A stretch of 64,000 bases of DNA from Hawksworthiomyces lignivorus (lineage: Eukaryota; Ascomycota; Sordariomycetes; Ophiostomatales; Ophiostomataceae). A program made the translations under genes and the position numbers. Under the pieces are notes generated by a model that made no database searches, had not been told where the DNA came from, and saw only the letters and a list, made by a program, of their open reading frames with translations. This document shows positions 10,313 through 22,843 of this stretch, piece after piece; the stretch's first letter is position 1; every line of letters begins with the position of its first letter. The stretch lies in contig NTMA01000055.1 of the NCBI GenBank assembly GCA_002917075.1, forward strand, positions 124,001 to 188,000, given 5' to 3'.

Positions 10313-13184
10313 ACAGAGACGAAGTTCCCTGGCTTCTAGGCTTCGCCTGCCGTCGTCGTCTTCGTCTTTGTTGTTCGAAGTCGGATGTTGTTTATTGTTG
10401 TTATGACTCGGGACAATAGACGGGCACCACTGCCTGAGAAAATGGTGGGGTATAAAGACCGACGTAGAGAAGACAGCAGAGCAATAATAAATCGAACCGT
10501 ATAATAACAGCAATAAGAAATGGTAATAAGGCGATATTAGCTGGGGCGGGGTTACTGTGCAGAGAAATCAACAACGATGTCGATTCGTGCCGTAGTGAGC
10601 CGTCTTCATTAAAATGTCGAGCAGGTGGTGTGGATGGATGTTCGGAGGGCAAAGGCCAAGAGCCGGGAAAACAGAGAGCCAGTGTGTAAGGCAAAAGCTT
10701 TGTTCCAAGACAAGACTGATTTCTCTTGCCAGTCTCGAGACAGCAAAAATGTCGTCGTAAAGCGAACGTCACCAAAGTCGTGATCCGCAGGATTTTCAGC
10801 GATCCTGTCTTCGATGTACAGCTCGCTCTTTATATGCAACTTCCCTTTCAATAAAACGAAGTCGCTTACGGGGGAAGGTCCTTCATAGGCCCTCTCTTCT
10901 TCTATGTCTACTTTCAGTCGAAGAGCCGCTGGGCACTGCACACGAACACGACTGGCGTCAGACCCTTGTTTGCGCCAAAGCTCGCAACACAAAGAGATGG
11001 GACGACAACGGCAAAGCCACAAAATCGGAAAAGTAAACCGCAACCTCACAAAACGGCACACTGTTATGACTGGCCAGCAAGTGTGGAAGATGCTCCCAAC
11101 TGGGCACGGGCTATCGTTCGTCGGGCGTACGCTTTCGTCAATGGGAGTCGTGTCTAGCAGTGAAGAAATGGCGGGATCCTGGCAGCTCTCATACGTGGTT
11201 CGTCTAATTCCAAAAGCAAGACTGCTGGCCGCGGCGGACCACGTGTAACTTGGGCTATGTCGGTCGAGTTTTATGAGTCCTTTTTGAGCTTCTTTTTGGT
11301 TGGGTACCTCGCACTGAGCTTCGGGAAGATGTCTTATTTTCCCTCTTTGGGTTTTCCTTTTCGCCCTTTTTCAATATTACTCCTCCAATTCCGCTTCCGT
11401 TCTGCTCTCGTCACAAGGACGTGTGATGAAAGCCAGGGTCGCAATGGTCATAAGGATTGCTGAGCTGTCCGTGGATCCCTGTCTCGATGACCGCAGCTTG
11501 TCCCGCAGGTCGTCTCCCAAGGCCAAATGTGCCTCAGGTCCTGAGGGATCAATGAAATTTGTAAGAAATAGAGGGTGGGCGGTCGCCCAGCTGTTGTCCA
11601 AACCTGCCGCTTACTATTCCTAATATCGCGGCGCCGTCTGTATTCTGGGATATCGAAGCAGAAGAGACGTCTGGCTGCTATTCAAGTAAAGCCAACGAAA
11701 ATCCGTGGGGGGCCGAGGGGAAGTCCAGCGACAGCAGCGGTGACAGGCGCAATATACCAACCACGTGAGTAGGCGCATGAAACTGCAAAGGCTGTTCTAA
11801 TGTATAAAACCAGGTTCTCGTAGAATGATTGGCGTCCGTTGCATGTTTCTTTTGGAGGTCCGTTAACACCGGCGAACGAATAGACTCTAGCAGTCCGTTG
11901 ACGAAACAAATCGCAGCTGGCTTGGCATCTACTGGAACAGAGAGAAAAGAAAGCGAAAGTCGTAAGAAATGAGAGGGAAACGCTGAAGGAAGGTTTTTAA
12001 AAAAAGACATGCAAAATAAGTCGCAGTAATATGGAAAACGAAAACTGCGAGCTCCAAACCAGAGTGAGCGATGGGAGGCGGGAAAAAAAAACAGAAGAAA
12101 AACGTGTAGTAAGAGAGGCAAGACAAGGATCTGAACAGTCACAGGCCGTGAAATCCCAGCTACGAGGACAGCCCAACCGACTCTTGGGCGGTCTACATGG
12201 CAACTAGAGCCACCCGCCGGGACCAACAAGCTTGCAAAACCCAATCATTTGGGGATTTAGTAACAGGGGTTGAACGCCGAGGGAAACCAGAGCAGAGTCG
12301 GGAAAATTTCTCGCTCTGACGCAACAGCAATTATGGGGGGAGGCGGGAGACAACATCGCTGAGGCTTGTGCGTTCTTAGCGGAACAGGATGGACGGGTCC
12401 GGTTCGTTGGCTCGTTAGTACGTGTAGAGAGCTGCCTTTCTTAACCCTGCTCGCCTATTAGCCCCTGTTAGCGCCACAATAAGTTTTCTTTTTCTTTTTC
12501 CTTTTCCTTTTTTCCTCTTGTCCTTCCTGCTTATGTCCTAGGTTCTCTGCAAAAAACCTATCCACACTGTTCTTCTAGGTTCTTTTTCCTTTTTTACGTA
12601 CTTATTTCTTAGCCACTTTCTCATCCATGGTCCACTGGAAAAGAGTGGACACTTCACAATCCTCCACTATCCAGACCGCTGTTGTTGTACTCCCTTTTGC
12701 TCTGCGTTACTGTCCTTTTTTAATATTCGCACGGAGCTCAGTGGCAATATTGTTTATCTACACAATGCAACTGCGAGGACCGGACAATAGGTACTTTGCA
12801 CAGGTTTGGGGAAGAACAGTTAAACCGCGCCGCAGAGCGTTCCTCTTCGTTCTCCAGATCTACGAGTACTTCGTTAACAAATACGAGTTTGTACCCATAC
12901 GGAGTATGTGTACACTTTTTTGTCAGGGTGCTCTCTTTCCGTCCCTACCACTCGCACAAATGCCGCCGTACCTTACATCGCCCCATGCAGCCAGCACAGA
13001 CTTTGGGTGCCCCGCAAGCGTTTCTGCCCCAAGGCGTCCATGGTTCGTCCTTCGTAAGTGGCTGCTTACCAATGGCCCCACGACACACCCGAGCCACACG
13101 CACTACAAGTACAAATGCTTCCAAATGAGTAAAGAAATATTAGAAACACAGGAGCATGAGGGAAAATGGCGCTCACAGTCCAAC

Positions 13185-13258
13185 CACTAGGACTACGAGC
13201 CACTAGGGCTACGAGCATATTGAGAACAGAGTACGGAGTACAGAGTGGTCCGTACTCT
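13185..13258. repeat. 16-bp tandem duplication followed by 10-bp inverted repeat
   Basis: Positions 13185-13200 and 13201-13216 are adjacent copies of CACTAGGRCTACGAGC differing at one base. Then 13228-13237 (AGAGTACGGA) and 13249-13258 (TCCGTACTCT) are perfect inverted arms around an 11-base loop. Related ACTCCGTA words occur near 34889 and 24937. The role is unknown. Confidence 0.75.
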
Positions 13259-16200
13259 ACGATACCTAAAGTCTAGTTTATTCTTCTACAACTACTTCAG
13301 TTCATTGCCCACATTTTTGAACGGATAGAAGCACTGCCAAGTCAACGCCTAGGCAACCAAAGCGGCTTATATCGTACCGTGGTAGGAACAGAGCGCAATT
13401 GTAACTATATATTTTTACAATATTGCAGGAGCATGTACTATCGCGTGTTGACCGCCATCCTTTGCACGCTCTATGCAGATGCGATGGTCGCAGTATCAAA
13501 AGGACTTGAGGAACGTAATGCGCTGTCATCTGTTCAGAAACAACACGGGCTCTGCCGGGCTTATCAAGCTGTCCCTTGTACCGCAAATGTGAGTCGGCCG
13601 GGAGGTGCTATGAGCACATGCAGCCAACAAAATTTCGATTTGTTCATACACATTGATGGTAACTACATGTAGACGGAGCAGAGAGCGGCCGGTTAAGACG
13701 GAAGCGATATGGTCCAAGCAAAACGTGTCTATGTATGGAGTGCATGCAATTTAGTACTTATTTTACTGATTTACTGTCTGCTATCTTCTCCCGGTACTTT
13801 TATTATTGTCAGATACATCACGGGACTCAGGAACCTGCCACATGGCTGAACAGCTTAAAAGCATAGAGTCAGATGAGACCGAAATAAAACAGTCTCTTAA
13901 CAGATTGCACTAATCTTCGGTGGTAGAACAGTATGTGCCAGGACCACAATCTTTATCAGTTGTGTACAAGTTTAGTGAGCAGAGAAGGATTTCACTCCTT
14001 TGCTTTGTCGACTGCTGTTTCTCATATCAACGACCTGAGTCCCAATACGGCCACATGCGCAGCGGAAGCATAGGGATATGCTTTGTTGCTCATATCTAGA
14101 TTAGACCAAAGAGATCCAATCATAGCTCGCTTCGCTTTGCTTTCCCGTTGCCGCCGAGAAGCTGCCAGCCGTGGAGTTTATTGTTCTTCCACGTGGTGAG
14201 TTTTCTTCTCACCCGCTCTCAGCAGCTCTGTTGTGAATAAAAAAGAGACATACTTAAGGCATTGTTCTTTACCAGGTTTGCAGGGTGTTTGAATTTTGAT
14301 ATGGCTAACCATATTTCGTAATTATCCGGGGATATTAAAGAAACATCTTAAAGATAGAAAAGCTTCTGGAAACAAATGAACTTAAAATTGAACGAAATAC
14401 GACCGAAGAGGTGCAATAACCCACGCCGGGTAATGATTTTGGTACCAATATTTCGCTCTATATTTTTATTCTTCTTCCCTTTCAAACAAGGGCGCGCAGC
14501 AGTACCGACACGCCTCACAGGGGAAACTCGCCCAAGACAATAAACTGTGGAGAAGATATACGCAGAGCATCGAATCTTGGAAGAACACATACAAAGCTAA
14601 CTAGGAGAATAGTATGCAAATAGACGTGCTCATTTGTCTTACATGGTCTCATCGGCACCTAGCACCTCTCCAACAACGCTTGTGTGTGCCTGCGTGATAT
14701 GCAGGTACGTATTTTGCAACTCACAGAGGACATACAACGACGTAAGAATGCTTGGTGTGCTTGGACAGGACGTTTATGCATAGAACGAATGAAGACAAAG
14801 AAAAATCATTGCGGCGAACTTCATGCTCCACATAACCGTTTTCTGCCATTTGCCAAGTGCGAATGATGTGGGCCTCGGCTACATATTATTCATACTACAA
14901 TGTATTTTCATCTCCCCAAAATGCGAGGAAAGGAAAAAGTAGGTTGTCTTATGAAAGCCACATTTGCTGAAGAAGAATTGCAGTTGTTCGGAATAAGTCA
15001 ATTCAGACGAACAAGATTGCGAAGCAAGCCTTACGTGCGGATCCTCTGTTTCCTTGAGAGGTGGCAGAGTAAGACTTTGGAACCACCGGGCCGAGGCAGG
15101 GACATCAGTTTGCCTTCGCGAATGGAGACACGTCAGAAATTTCTTTCCTTGCGCCCTGGATGTCACCAGGACCAAAGAAGAAAAAAAGAAAAAAGAGAAA
15201 GTAGCCAACCGTCACTGTGCCTTGCGTTAGTTCTTGCATAATGGTGGGGAGGTTAGAGATGCTATTCGATGCAGATCAACCGAAGAAACTTCGGTAGCAA
15301 CTACTCAACGAAGTCAATGTCTCGACGTTTTTTTGCGTCGGAGAAAAACATAGACATGCCACATCCATTCAGCTACTGCTCTCTTGTGAGCAATAGCTGA
15401 ACTAGAGTGAAGTATCTTTTGTATTTTTAGGTGCTAAATCATTGTGCCATCGGTATGCCTATCTTATACGCGCAGAAATAGCTTTACTTCATGTCAAAGT
15501 CGCTTTATAGCATTCCTGAAAGGCAATACCGTTAGAAAGGTCATAGATCCGTTTGTTATTCACCGCCTGTTGCTTCCTAAGTTACCAGTAAATTCTTTGA
15601 GTAAATTTCGCATTGGATTTGGTCGTCGTCGGCTTATCTTCATGCGAGTACATGGTTGTGTATTTTATTTTATTTTTTTTGCTTTATTTTATTATTACCG
15701 TTATTTTTCTTTCAAAGTATGCCTTTTACCTATGACCCAAAAAAAAAGAAAAGAAAAGAAAATACCTATATAAAGAGGTGAATCCACATGATATAGAGAT
15801 AATACTATCTCAAACTAAGCAAAGATGAAAAGCGAAATAAGACGAAAATATCCTTCAAAGAGAGAGATGGTAATATAACGAACACAGAAGTCGACCAAAT
15901 CCTCAAATGAAGCATTTTAGGGAACGTCATGCAGATAGCTGGCGAATCTATTCTGTGTCAAAGAACCCCGTTGCGTTTGTTCTGTAAGGAGCACAAATCT
16001 AGAAGAAGGGCCCATGAAAATAACAAGAATAAACGATCCAGACTTTTTGGTAGAATAGACCGGATGGGCATTGAGCTCTTAGCTTGTTCCTAGTTAGACA
16101 GATTTTTTATTCGTCTCGTTCCTCTTCCTTTTCACTCTCTCACCATACTACAACTATTAGCTAGGTTTAATTTACTACTTTTTCAGTGGCCATGATATGA

Positions 16201-16849
16201 TTGTAATATATCTCTGCTTTGAACACAGTACTTCGCCTTCTCTTTCCACGCCAGGCTGTTGTAGCTTGAACACTGAGGCTGCTGAGAATGTACGTACTTA
16301 CCTGCGAGAAAAGTAAACGAGTACTGGAAAGGCTACGGTCTGTGTATCTTATTTTCATGCCCTTTCGTACCTCCCTGCTTCCCCTGTTTTGATTTTGAAA
16401 TCAATTTCGTTTTTCCCGCAAAAGAATGTTGAATCCTGGTTACGAGTTCTCACATAAAATTAAACCCCAGAAAAGGAAGCCAAGCTGGAAAGAAACCCCT
16501 CCATGCTGCATCGGTCCCCTTGTGCGCCTTGCGCTAGCAGGGCTGTAGTTTGTTTCAAGATCAACACAAGGTGTAGGGATCATGTCCCGAGAAACAAGGT
16601 TATTTGGAAAGTAATACGACTTTTACGATGCGCGGTTTCTCTCAAAAGATCGCGCAGTCCCGCGCCAGTGTGAGAATCCATCACACGTGTCTTGGAATTC
16701 ATCTTCTAACGGCAATGGAATCGACTGGAGGAGTAGTATAGTGTCATCATTGCTTGATCTTTTTTTAATTTTTCTATCGTTTTTTCTTTTTCTTCTTCTT
16801 TTTCTTGGGTTCATTGGCTCTTGCTCTCTTTTAGCTGTGCAAGATCGCC

Positions 16850-18180
16850 ATGAAAGCTGGGTTATGTTTGCGCGTACTCCCGCTGTTTGCGGGCGCCGCG
16901 GTGGCTGCAGTCAACGGCGCCGCTGGCAGAGCAGCGAGTCAAGTCGAAAGCGGTCCAGTGCCTTCTGCAGTAAGTAGTGCAATGCTTCCCAAATGTAGAA
17001 AAAAAATCCCATCTAGGCCTAGCTGAATATGGCGTTCGCCGTACTGATCGTTGTGACGATATAGCATCCGGACTACGTCGTGGCAGCTGAGATTTCCAAC
17101 GAAGAAGGCGGTGCACCACTGCCTGTAGACAGTTTGGCGCATATCGAGCTGCGAGCACCCATCCCTAAAGAGAAGGAGACCACCGAGGAGAAGACGACGA
17201 CGAGCAAAAAGACCACTTCCAAGACAACAGCACAAAAAGAGGCGAAGACAACAACGACATCAAAGAAGACAACAGAAAAAAAAGAATCGACAGCGTCACC
17301 GGAAACAACGACTAGTAAAAAGCCAGTAGCGACCAAAGAGCCGACCACAACAGCAGCGGCGGCGTCGTCGTCATCATCACCGCCTTTGGAAACGACGACT
17401 ACTTCATCCAGCACGACCGCCGTCACGACTACATCCAAAGCGTCTCGTACCAGCAGCAGCTCAACAGCAGCAGGACAACCGACTTCTAGCAGCGACGGAA
17501 CGCGCGGCACTGATGCGGCAACAAGCCACCCGCTAAGCAAGGGTGCCATTGCTGGGGTGGCGGTGGGATCTGTGGCTGCGGTGGCGGCCGGTCTGGCTGG
17601 CGTCGTCGGGTACATGATGTGGCGCGCAAAAAAATCGCGGGAGGAGCGGCATGGCGCCGTCTTTGGCGGAAGCTCTTGGCAGGAGATAGGAGAAAACCGG
17701 CCAGATTCGCGCGCAGGAGGACCGTCGTCTGCACAAGCGGGCATGACGGCTGGTCCGGGGACTGGTCCGGCGGCCGCCTCGATGAGCGAACCAATGAGAG
17801 GGGCCCTGCCTCTGCAAAACATTGCCCCAATGCCCGCACCGGCATCGACGCCGACGCTAATGCCGATGCCGGCAGCATCGATGGAAGCGATGTCATGGAC
17901 GCCGCCAAGAACGGTGGGAATGCCGTACACACCCGACAGTGGAAGTATCTATGCAGGCAGCATACACAACGGTGAACTCAGTGCCAATGGCAGTTACGTG
18001 GACAGCAATGTGCACACTGCCACAGCCGTGACACTCGTATCATGGCCACCGCAGACTGGCCAGCACACCTCTGCGCCTGTTGCTGCGCCTATGTCAATGG
18101 TGGGAACAGAGCACACATTGAAACCGCATCTACAAGAACTACCAGGCTCGCATGCTATGGCTACTGAGCTGCCAGCATAG
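16850..18180 (+). CDS. Ser/Thr-rich single-pass membrane protein, Mid2-like wall-sensor architecture
   Basis: Exons 16850-16969 and 17065-18180 give 411 residues. The order is: a signal peptide (hydrophobic to about residue 22, ending near AAVNGAAG), an ectodomain of about 170 residues dominated by Ser, Thr and Lys (repeated TTSKKT-type segments and SSSS runs, likely heavily O-mannosylated), one transmembrane helix (about 200-226, rich in Gly/Ala/Val), a basic stop-transfer RAKKSREER, and a disordered Pro/Met-rich cytoplasmic tail. This is the layout of Mid2/Wsc-type cell-wall stress sensors. No WSC cysteine domain is visible in the short N-terminal part. The sensor role is inferred from layout only. 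The dense ACA/AAG codons of the ectodomain make this a fast-changing low-complexity gene. Confidence 0.8.
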
Positions 18181-20047
18181 CGCAAGACGTCCTTTTGGTG
18201 ATGCCTTGGGAACAGCAGCGAGACTACGATGGAAGGCCAGTATATATAAGGGAACTGAAAGGGATATACCACATATAGTGCAGCATACAATAGACGGTAC
18301 AAAAGAAACAGTAAACTCGCACATGCATGAAGATCACATGGGGACATTCGACATATAGACGCAGTTTGAAACCGGCAGCAAACAACACTGTCTTGTTACA
18401 GAGGGCAATGCGACTAAAGCAGATTTGCAATGGTAGAAAAGTAGACCATGATTGCGCGATTTCTCCCGAAGGGTTTGTTTGTAGTTGCTGTGCGCGGCAT
18501 TCGGAATCGAAACCCATGTCAGGCAGAACGCCCTCTAGCTCCAGCAAGCCGCGCAGACATGTGAACGGGGGTATATCGGGTTTTCGTCTTACGCTGCCGG
18601 CGGAAATGGCGGATTATGGGTTTAAGCACCGTGTTTAGGCTTAGGCTGGGCTCTTGGTTTAGTTCGCAAACGGGAAAATAAGTGTACGCTTGGGGAATCA
18701 AAGCAGGCTGGCAGAGCATCAGTCATTGTCTCATTGAACTTCGAAAATGGTCACGCAATCGTGTCTTGCAAACCCCCAAAGAAAATATCAAGTCAACATC
18801 ATTTTCCCCCCGCTGAAGTTGGAAGGTTGCGGAGGAATATGGTCAAGGCACGACCCTGCTAGAGTCGTATTGGTCTCTTCTCGTCTGGGGTCTTCTCTCA
18901 TCTTCTTGGACGCAACCGGGTTTGTGGAGTAAAATCCGTAGGTCCGTGGAGATGTGCTGGAGCGAAACATGGAGGAAGGGAGTAGAGAAGGTAGAGCCAG
19001 AAGAGGAACAAGTACGTGAGCGGTGATAAAAGCATGCGCGAGGGCGGATGAACTGGGCGGATAAACTTCTGCGCTGATAAGAAAGATTTCTAGTACAGTA
19101 ATAGCACGTCGCACTGCAGGAGACTGGGTCCGAACCTCACTGTAAGGCTTGCTTCTGTCAAACGCGCCATCGCCGGTGCTGATGGTCTAACGCGGGGTGG
19201 AGGGATACAATAGATCACTGACAACATGCCACCAACAAAGTTCTCCTGTGCTGATAGGCTCGGCGTTTGGGATGAGGACAAAATGGCGTGGTTGCTTCTG
19301 ACGCTGTGCCCTGTAGAAACGCGCTAAAATCTGCGAGTGGTGTCGTCTTACCTTCTCACGCTTCTCTACACAGCATAGATGGCCTGCAGAACTGAGCCTA
19401 ATGCTCATTAATAAAAGCTCCTTGCGATTGTCGGAGCCGATCTCGTGCAGCAAAGCTTGTTGTGGGCATTGGGAACTTCACGTCTTTCATGTGCCAAAGG
19501 TTGGAGGGTAGGACTTAACAAAGTTCGGAGCTCGGCGACGACCCACACCTGGCTTTGGCTCTATCGGTCGAGCAATCCATACTAATCGCTCTCTTCTCCT
19601 CCCCCCCCCCGAGTTGAGTTTAAAACATATTTAGAACGAAAAAGAAAAAGGACGCCAGCACCCGTAATCCCCTCGACCTAATTTTGATTTTTTTCCTCAA
19701 TCATCTTCAACTGTTACTTCCATTTTCCAAGACAAGAAAATTCCAAGCAAAAAAAGGTGATGACAAGCGGAATCCCAACCTCTCACGCACGACCCAACAA
19801 AGGCTTCATCGTTCCGATCTTTTCCTAATTGAAAGCCCACATCTTTGTTTTTCTCTCTCTCTCTCTGGCGACTTTGCTCAGGAACCATTTCTACAACTGC
19901 GTCGCATCCCTTCTACTAAGAATTGGCCGAGCCTATTCAACTGCTGCTGGAGATTCAGTTGAGCTCATCCACGCCCCTTGGTGCTGTCTCCTACTCAGCG
20001 TCATTGCTCTCTCTCAACCAATTTCTTCCCACCCCAACATATCTACA
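18181..20047. other. intergenic, Kgd4 upstream region
   Basis: No gene supported. It contains a run of ten C at 19601-19610, a (TC)n tract near 19852-19866, and CT-rich sequence up to the start codon at 20048, as usual for strong fungal housekeeping promoters. Confidence 0.45.
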
Positions 20048-20543
20048 ATGTTCGCCTCCAGAATCCTTCGCCAGGCTGCGCAGCACGCCGAGCGCGCCCC
20101 CATGATCAGGTTTATTGGAAAGAGGACAATTCCTGGTTCGTAATATTTCTGCCAAAATCTGCCCTTTCGGCGCCTCTCGTTTTTGTCTGCTAATGCCTCG
20201 TCTTCCAGCGTCCGTTGACCATTCTCGCCACCCGCACCCCGCAAGCCCGACTCACACCCTTCCCGCCGATTTTGGCGCAGATGTCTCCGCTTCTTCCTCC
20301 TCCCACAGCTCCTTCAGCTCGTACCGTGACCACGCCCAGCAGTTCGGCCCTCTGCGCAAGACCATCAAGAGCGCCGCCGAGCGTGGCGTAGGCGGAACGA
20401 CCGGCCACGAACTGGGCCCTATCGAGCCAGCCAAGGGCGAATTCTTCGACCGAAATGACCTTCCTGCACGGTTCCGGCGCGCACCGCTGTCGCTGGCTGA
20501 GATAGAGGCAGTCGAGACTGGAGGGGCTACGCTATTTGCTTGA
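20048..20543 (+). CDS. kgd4: Kgd4/YMR-31, 2-oxoglutarate dehydrogenase subunit 4, mitochondrial
   Basis: A small mitochondrial protein that tethers the E3 subunit to the 2-oxoglutarate dehydrogenase core. The family was first catalogued as mitoribosomal protein YMR-31/MRPS36. Exons 20048-20135 and 20209-20543 give 140 residues. The N-terminus (MFASRILR) is a basic amphipathic presequence, followed by IRFIGKR. The second exon carries the HPASPTH motif and the diagnostic C-terminus, with LPARFRR, then IEAVETGGA and a final LFA. The donor is the unusual GTTCGT, also used (as GTTCGC) by intron 1 of the transporter at 1303. The middle Ser-rich stretch is variable in the family. It lies head-to-tail with a heme lyase gene, another mitochondrial function. 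Confidence 0.93.
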
Positions 20544-21502
20544 GCTGTCTTGTCTGGTTGCTAGACTGGAATTGGGGGGAACCGAATATGTTCCCCGCCT
20601 CTTTGTCTATTGTCCTCTTTGCGCAAGAGCTCGCGACGACTATGATTTGAGTATATCATATTTCCTGGACTAGAGTGTGAGTAGATGGGAAAGCGTGTGG
20701 CTGATGGTTTACGTGTTTCGATCATGTTATTGCATTCGAGTTGATGAGGGTTTCATATTTCCTTTTTTTTTTCTAGACTTTCTTTTTGCATCCCTGTACT
20801 GGGCTGGCCATCTGCTTTAGGCTAGAGAACTGTTCTATGTACGCCTCAGTCCTCTTTTCTTCTTGTTTACGATACTAGTTTTCATGTTCAGCTTCTGCAT
20901 TTCTCCATGAGGTCAAAAAGACGGGGGAAGCAGATGAACCGAGAACGATTGCCTTGCGCTTGAGGCATCATGTACGAGTATTCCATAGTGCGTTTTATGA
21001 TAGGGTCAAAAAGTACATTTCAACTCAAAATAAGCCGCGTCAATTCTGCTTTCCTATAAGAGCGCAGTCATAATATTTGACACCCTTCTTTGGTTTTTGG
21101 GTTTTGGTCGGGTTCTCGAGAGTTCGTAGTCAATATTCATCAGATAACAGTCGGCTGCGTGTTGGAAATTGGCTAGCCAATCATACTGGACGGAACTCTA
21201 TTTTCTTTCTTTCTTTTTTTTTTTTTTTTTTTTCTTTGGTCACTTTTGGTAAGGGTAAAGTCGGGCTAATCCACCATTTTCTGTCCTGATTTCTGGCCTA
21301 GAGCAGCTAGCGAAGCGAGAATTGCCTGCCCACTGTCGCTGACGCTATTGTCGAACTTGGGACGGCCATTAAAATAAGAAAAAAAAAAGATGTCACCAGC
21401 ATGAACTCTGACCTCTTAGACTTGGTCCTCCTCAGCCAAAAAGAAAAAACAGACGCCAGCACCACCGCCGCTACCGAGAGCGCAACTGTGACGTCCTCCA
21501 GA
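20544..21502. other. intergenic between Kgd4 and heme lyase
   Basis: No coding signal. There is a long T-rich tract at about 21206-21236. An in-frame ATG at 21401 could extend the heme lyase by 34 residues. Confidence 0.45.
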
Positions 21503-22435
21503 ATGACCGCCGGCGCACCTTCCGCATCCTCGGGCGGCGATCCCGCCGCCGGCTGCCCTGTGGATCACAAGACGCGCGACGCCTGGCTTGCGCAGGCGCG
21601 GGCCCAGCAGGCGCAAGCCAACGAGGACGAGAGACTCGCGGCTGTAACAGCCAAGGCACAGCAGCAGGCGACCGCCTCGTCGACAATACCAGCCGCGACC
21701 GGAACAGAACCAAAGCCGTCCGGCTCCTTCTTTAGTAACTGGTTCGGCTCCTCGACATCTTCGACCCAGCCCTCCCCGCCGGCCGCTTTCAACCATTCGC
21801 TGCCCTCCTCTGGGGGACTGGGAACCGACCGCGTCGTCTCGTCCATTCCCCGCACAGCATCTTCCCCCGGCGAGGCAGTTGCCCCCGCGTCTGCTGCTGC
21901 GTCGGCGTGCCCGGTGAACCACGAAGTCGAGACCGGCGCCGACCCCGTCTCCGGCAACTGGATCTACCCGTCCGAGAAGATGTTCTTCGACGCCATGAAG
22001 CGCAAGGGCAACGACAACGCCCGCATTGCCGACATGAAGGTCGTCGTCCCCATCCACAACGCCGTCAACGAGCGCGCCTGGAAGGAGATACTCGAGTGGG
22101 AGGCACCGTACTACAAGACCGACGGGCAGGCGCCCGGCCAGAAGAAGTGCGACGGACCGCGGCTTCACTCGTTCGCCGGGCTGAGCAACCGCATGACGCC
22201 CAAGGCCCGCCTCAACACCCTGTTAGGCTACAGCGCGCCCTTTGACCGCCATGACTGGATAGTGGACCGCTGCGGCACGCAGATAGAATACGTGATCGAT
22301 TTCTATGCTGGCCGTCCTGGCGCGCCGGCGGGCGCTCAGACGCCGCAGGTTAGCTTCTACCTCGATGTGCGGCCAAAACTGAATAGTTGGGAGGGTGTCA
22401 AGATGCGCGCTCTTCGCGCCTTGGGGCTGCAATAA
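21503..22435 (+). CDS. cyt2: cytochrome heme lyase (holocytochrome c-type synthase, Cyt2-like)
   Basis: Attaches heme covalently to apocytochrome c1 (Cyt2 type) in the mitochondrial intermembrane space. The single exon gives 310 residues from ATG 21503. An ATG at 21401 would add 34 Ser/Thr-rich residues, but the shorter start puts CPVDH near the N-terminus as I recall for this family. Two heme-regulatory CP motifs are seen (CPVDH at residue 18, CPVNHE at 136). The conserved core follows: GNWIYPSEKMFF, IHNAVNERAW with the heme-contacting His at 185, PFDRHDW, VDRCG and YVIDFY, ending in PKLNSWEGVKMR. The C-terminal form and the SSIPRT motif favour Cyt2 over the cytochrome c lyase Cyc3; this subtype call rests on memory. 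It is convergent with the RUS gene. Confidence 0.92.
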   Translation: MTAGAPSASSGGDPAAGCPVDHKTRDAWLAQARAQQAQANEDERLAAVTAKAQQQATASSTIPAATGTEPKPSGSFFSNWFGSSTSSTQPSPPAAFNHSLPSSGGLGTDRVVSSIPRTASSPGEAVAPASAAASACPVNHEVETGADPVSGNWIYPSEKMFFDAMKRKGNDNARIADMKVVVPIHNAVNERAWKEILEWEAPYYKTDGQAPGQKKCDGPRLHSFAGLSNRMTPKARLNTLLGYSAPFDRHDWIVDRCGTQIEYVIDFYAGRPGAPAGAQTPQVSFYLDVRPKLNSWEGVKMRALRALGLQ

Positions 22436-22843
22436 GATCTGTTTGTGATTGCTTCGAAGCCACAGTAAAACAACACATACACAATTTGAGGTCATCTGGG
22501 GGGTTTAGAAGTGCATTGATTATGCAAAATTTTATGGCTGGACATCCTCCAGCCTTTCATGGATATGATTTTACGGTATCGGAAGGAAAATGGAGTAAGG
22601 TTGGCGGAACTCTCAAGAAGATAAATTATGCATGGTGCATCCACCATACGTTGTGTATTAATACAGACAAAATATAAAGGAAATGAAATCTTATGCCACA
22701 ACAACAATGCCCTGTTGTTTTCATATTCCCCCTTGGTTCTAACAGTCGTGAAAATATCATAGATGGCCCTTGCAGTCGCTGGAGCGAAACATACCACTGG
22801 CAACATATCAAAACAAAGCGACAGCAATGCCGCACAACACCAT
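22436..22843. other. convergent 3' intergenic region
   Basis: Only the 3' ends of the heme lyase and the RUS-family gene. No coding signal. Confidence 0.4.

Larger units (their letters stand above)
10204..16849. other. 6.6 kb stretch without a supportable gene
   Basis: This is the longest gene-free stretch in the window. It has many pyrimidine or purine tracts (for example around 12480-12600 and 15660-15760), a 16-bp tandem duplication and a 10-bp inverted repeat near 13.2 kb. Frames up to 189 codons occur (11678-12244 minus, 12627-13190 plus), but their composition looks random and no domain is recognisable. It probably holds the long 5' regions of the divergent genes at 10203 and 16850. 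A non-coding transcript or a gene of many short exons cannot be excluded by eye. Confidence 0.45.

Noticed and set aside
11678..12244. Minus-strand open frame of 188 codons
   Set aside because: It is rich in Phe/Ser/Leu from pyrimidine tracts. It looks like a non-coding leader region rather than a protein.
12627..13190. Plus-strand open frame of 187 codons
   Set aside because: The composition looks like translated promoter DNA, no domain or conserved motif is visible, and there is no splice-supported extension.
15000..15110. Minus-strand peptide containing DPHVRLAS, similar to DPHLRLAS on the plus strand near 49240
   Set aside because: The DNA similarity is weak and covers only about 25-30 bases. 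It is not enough to claim two copies of a mobile element.
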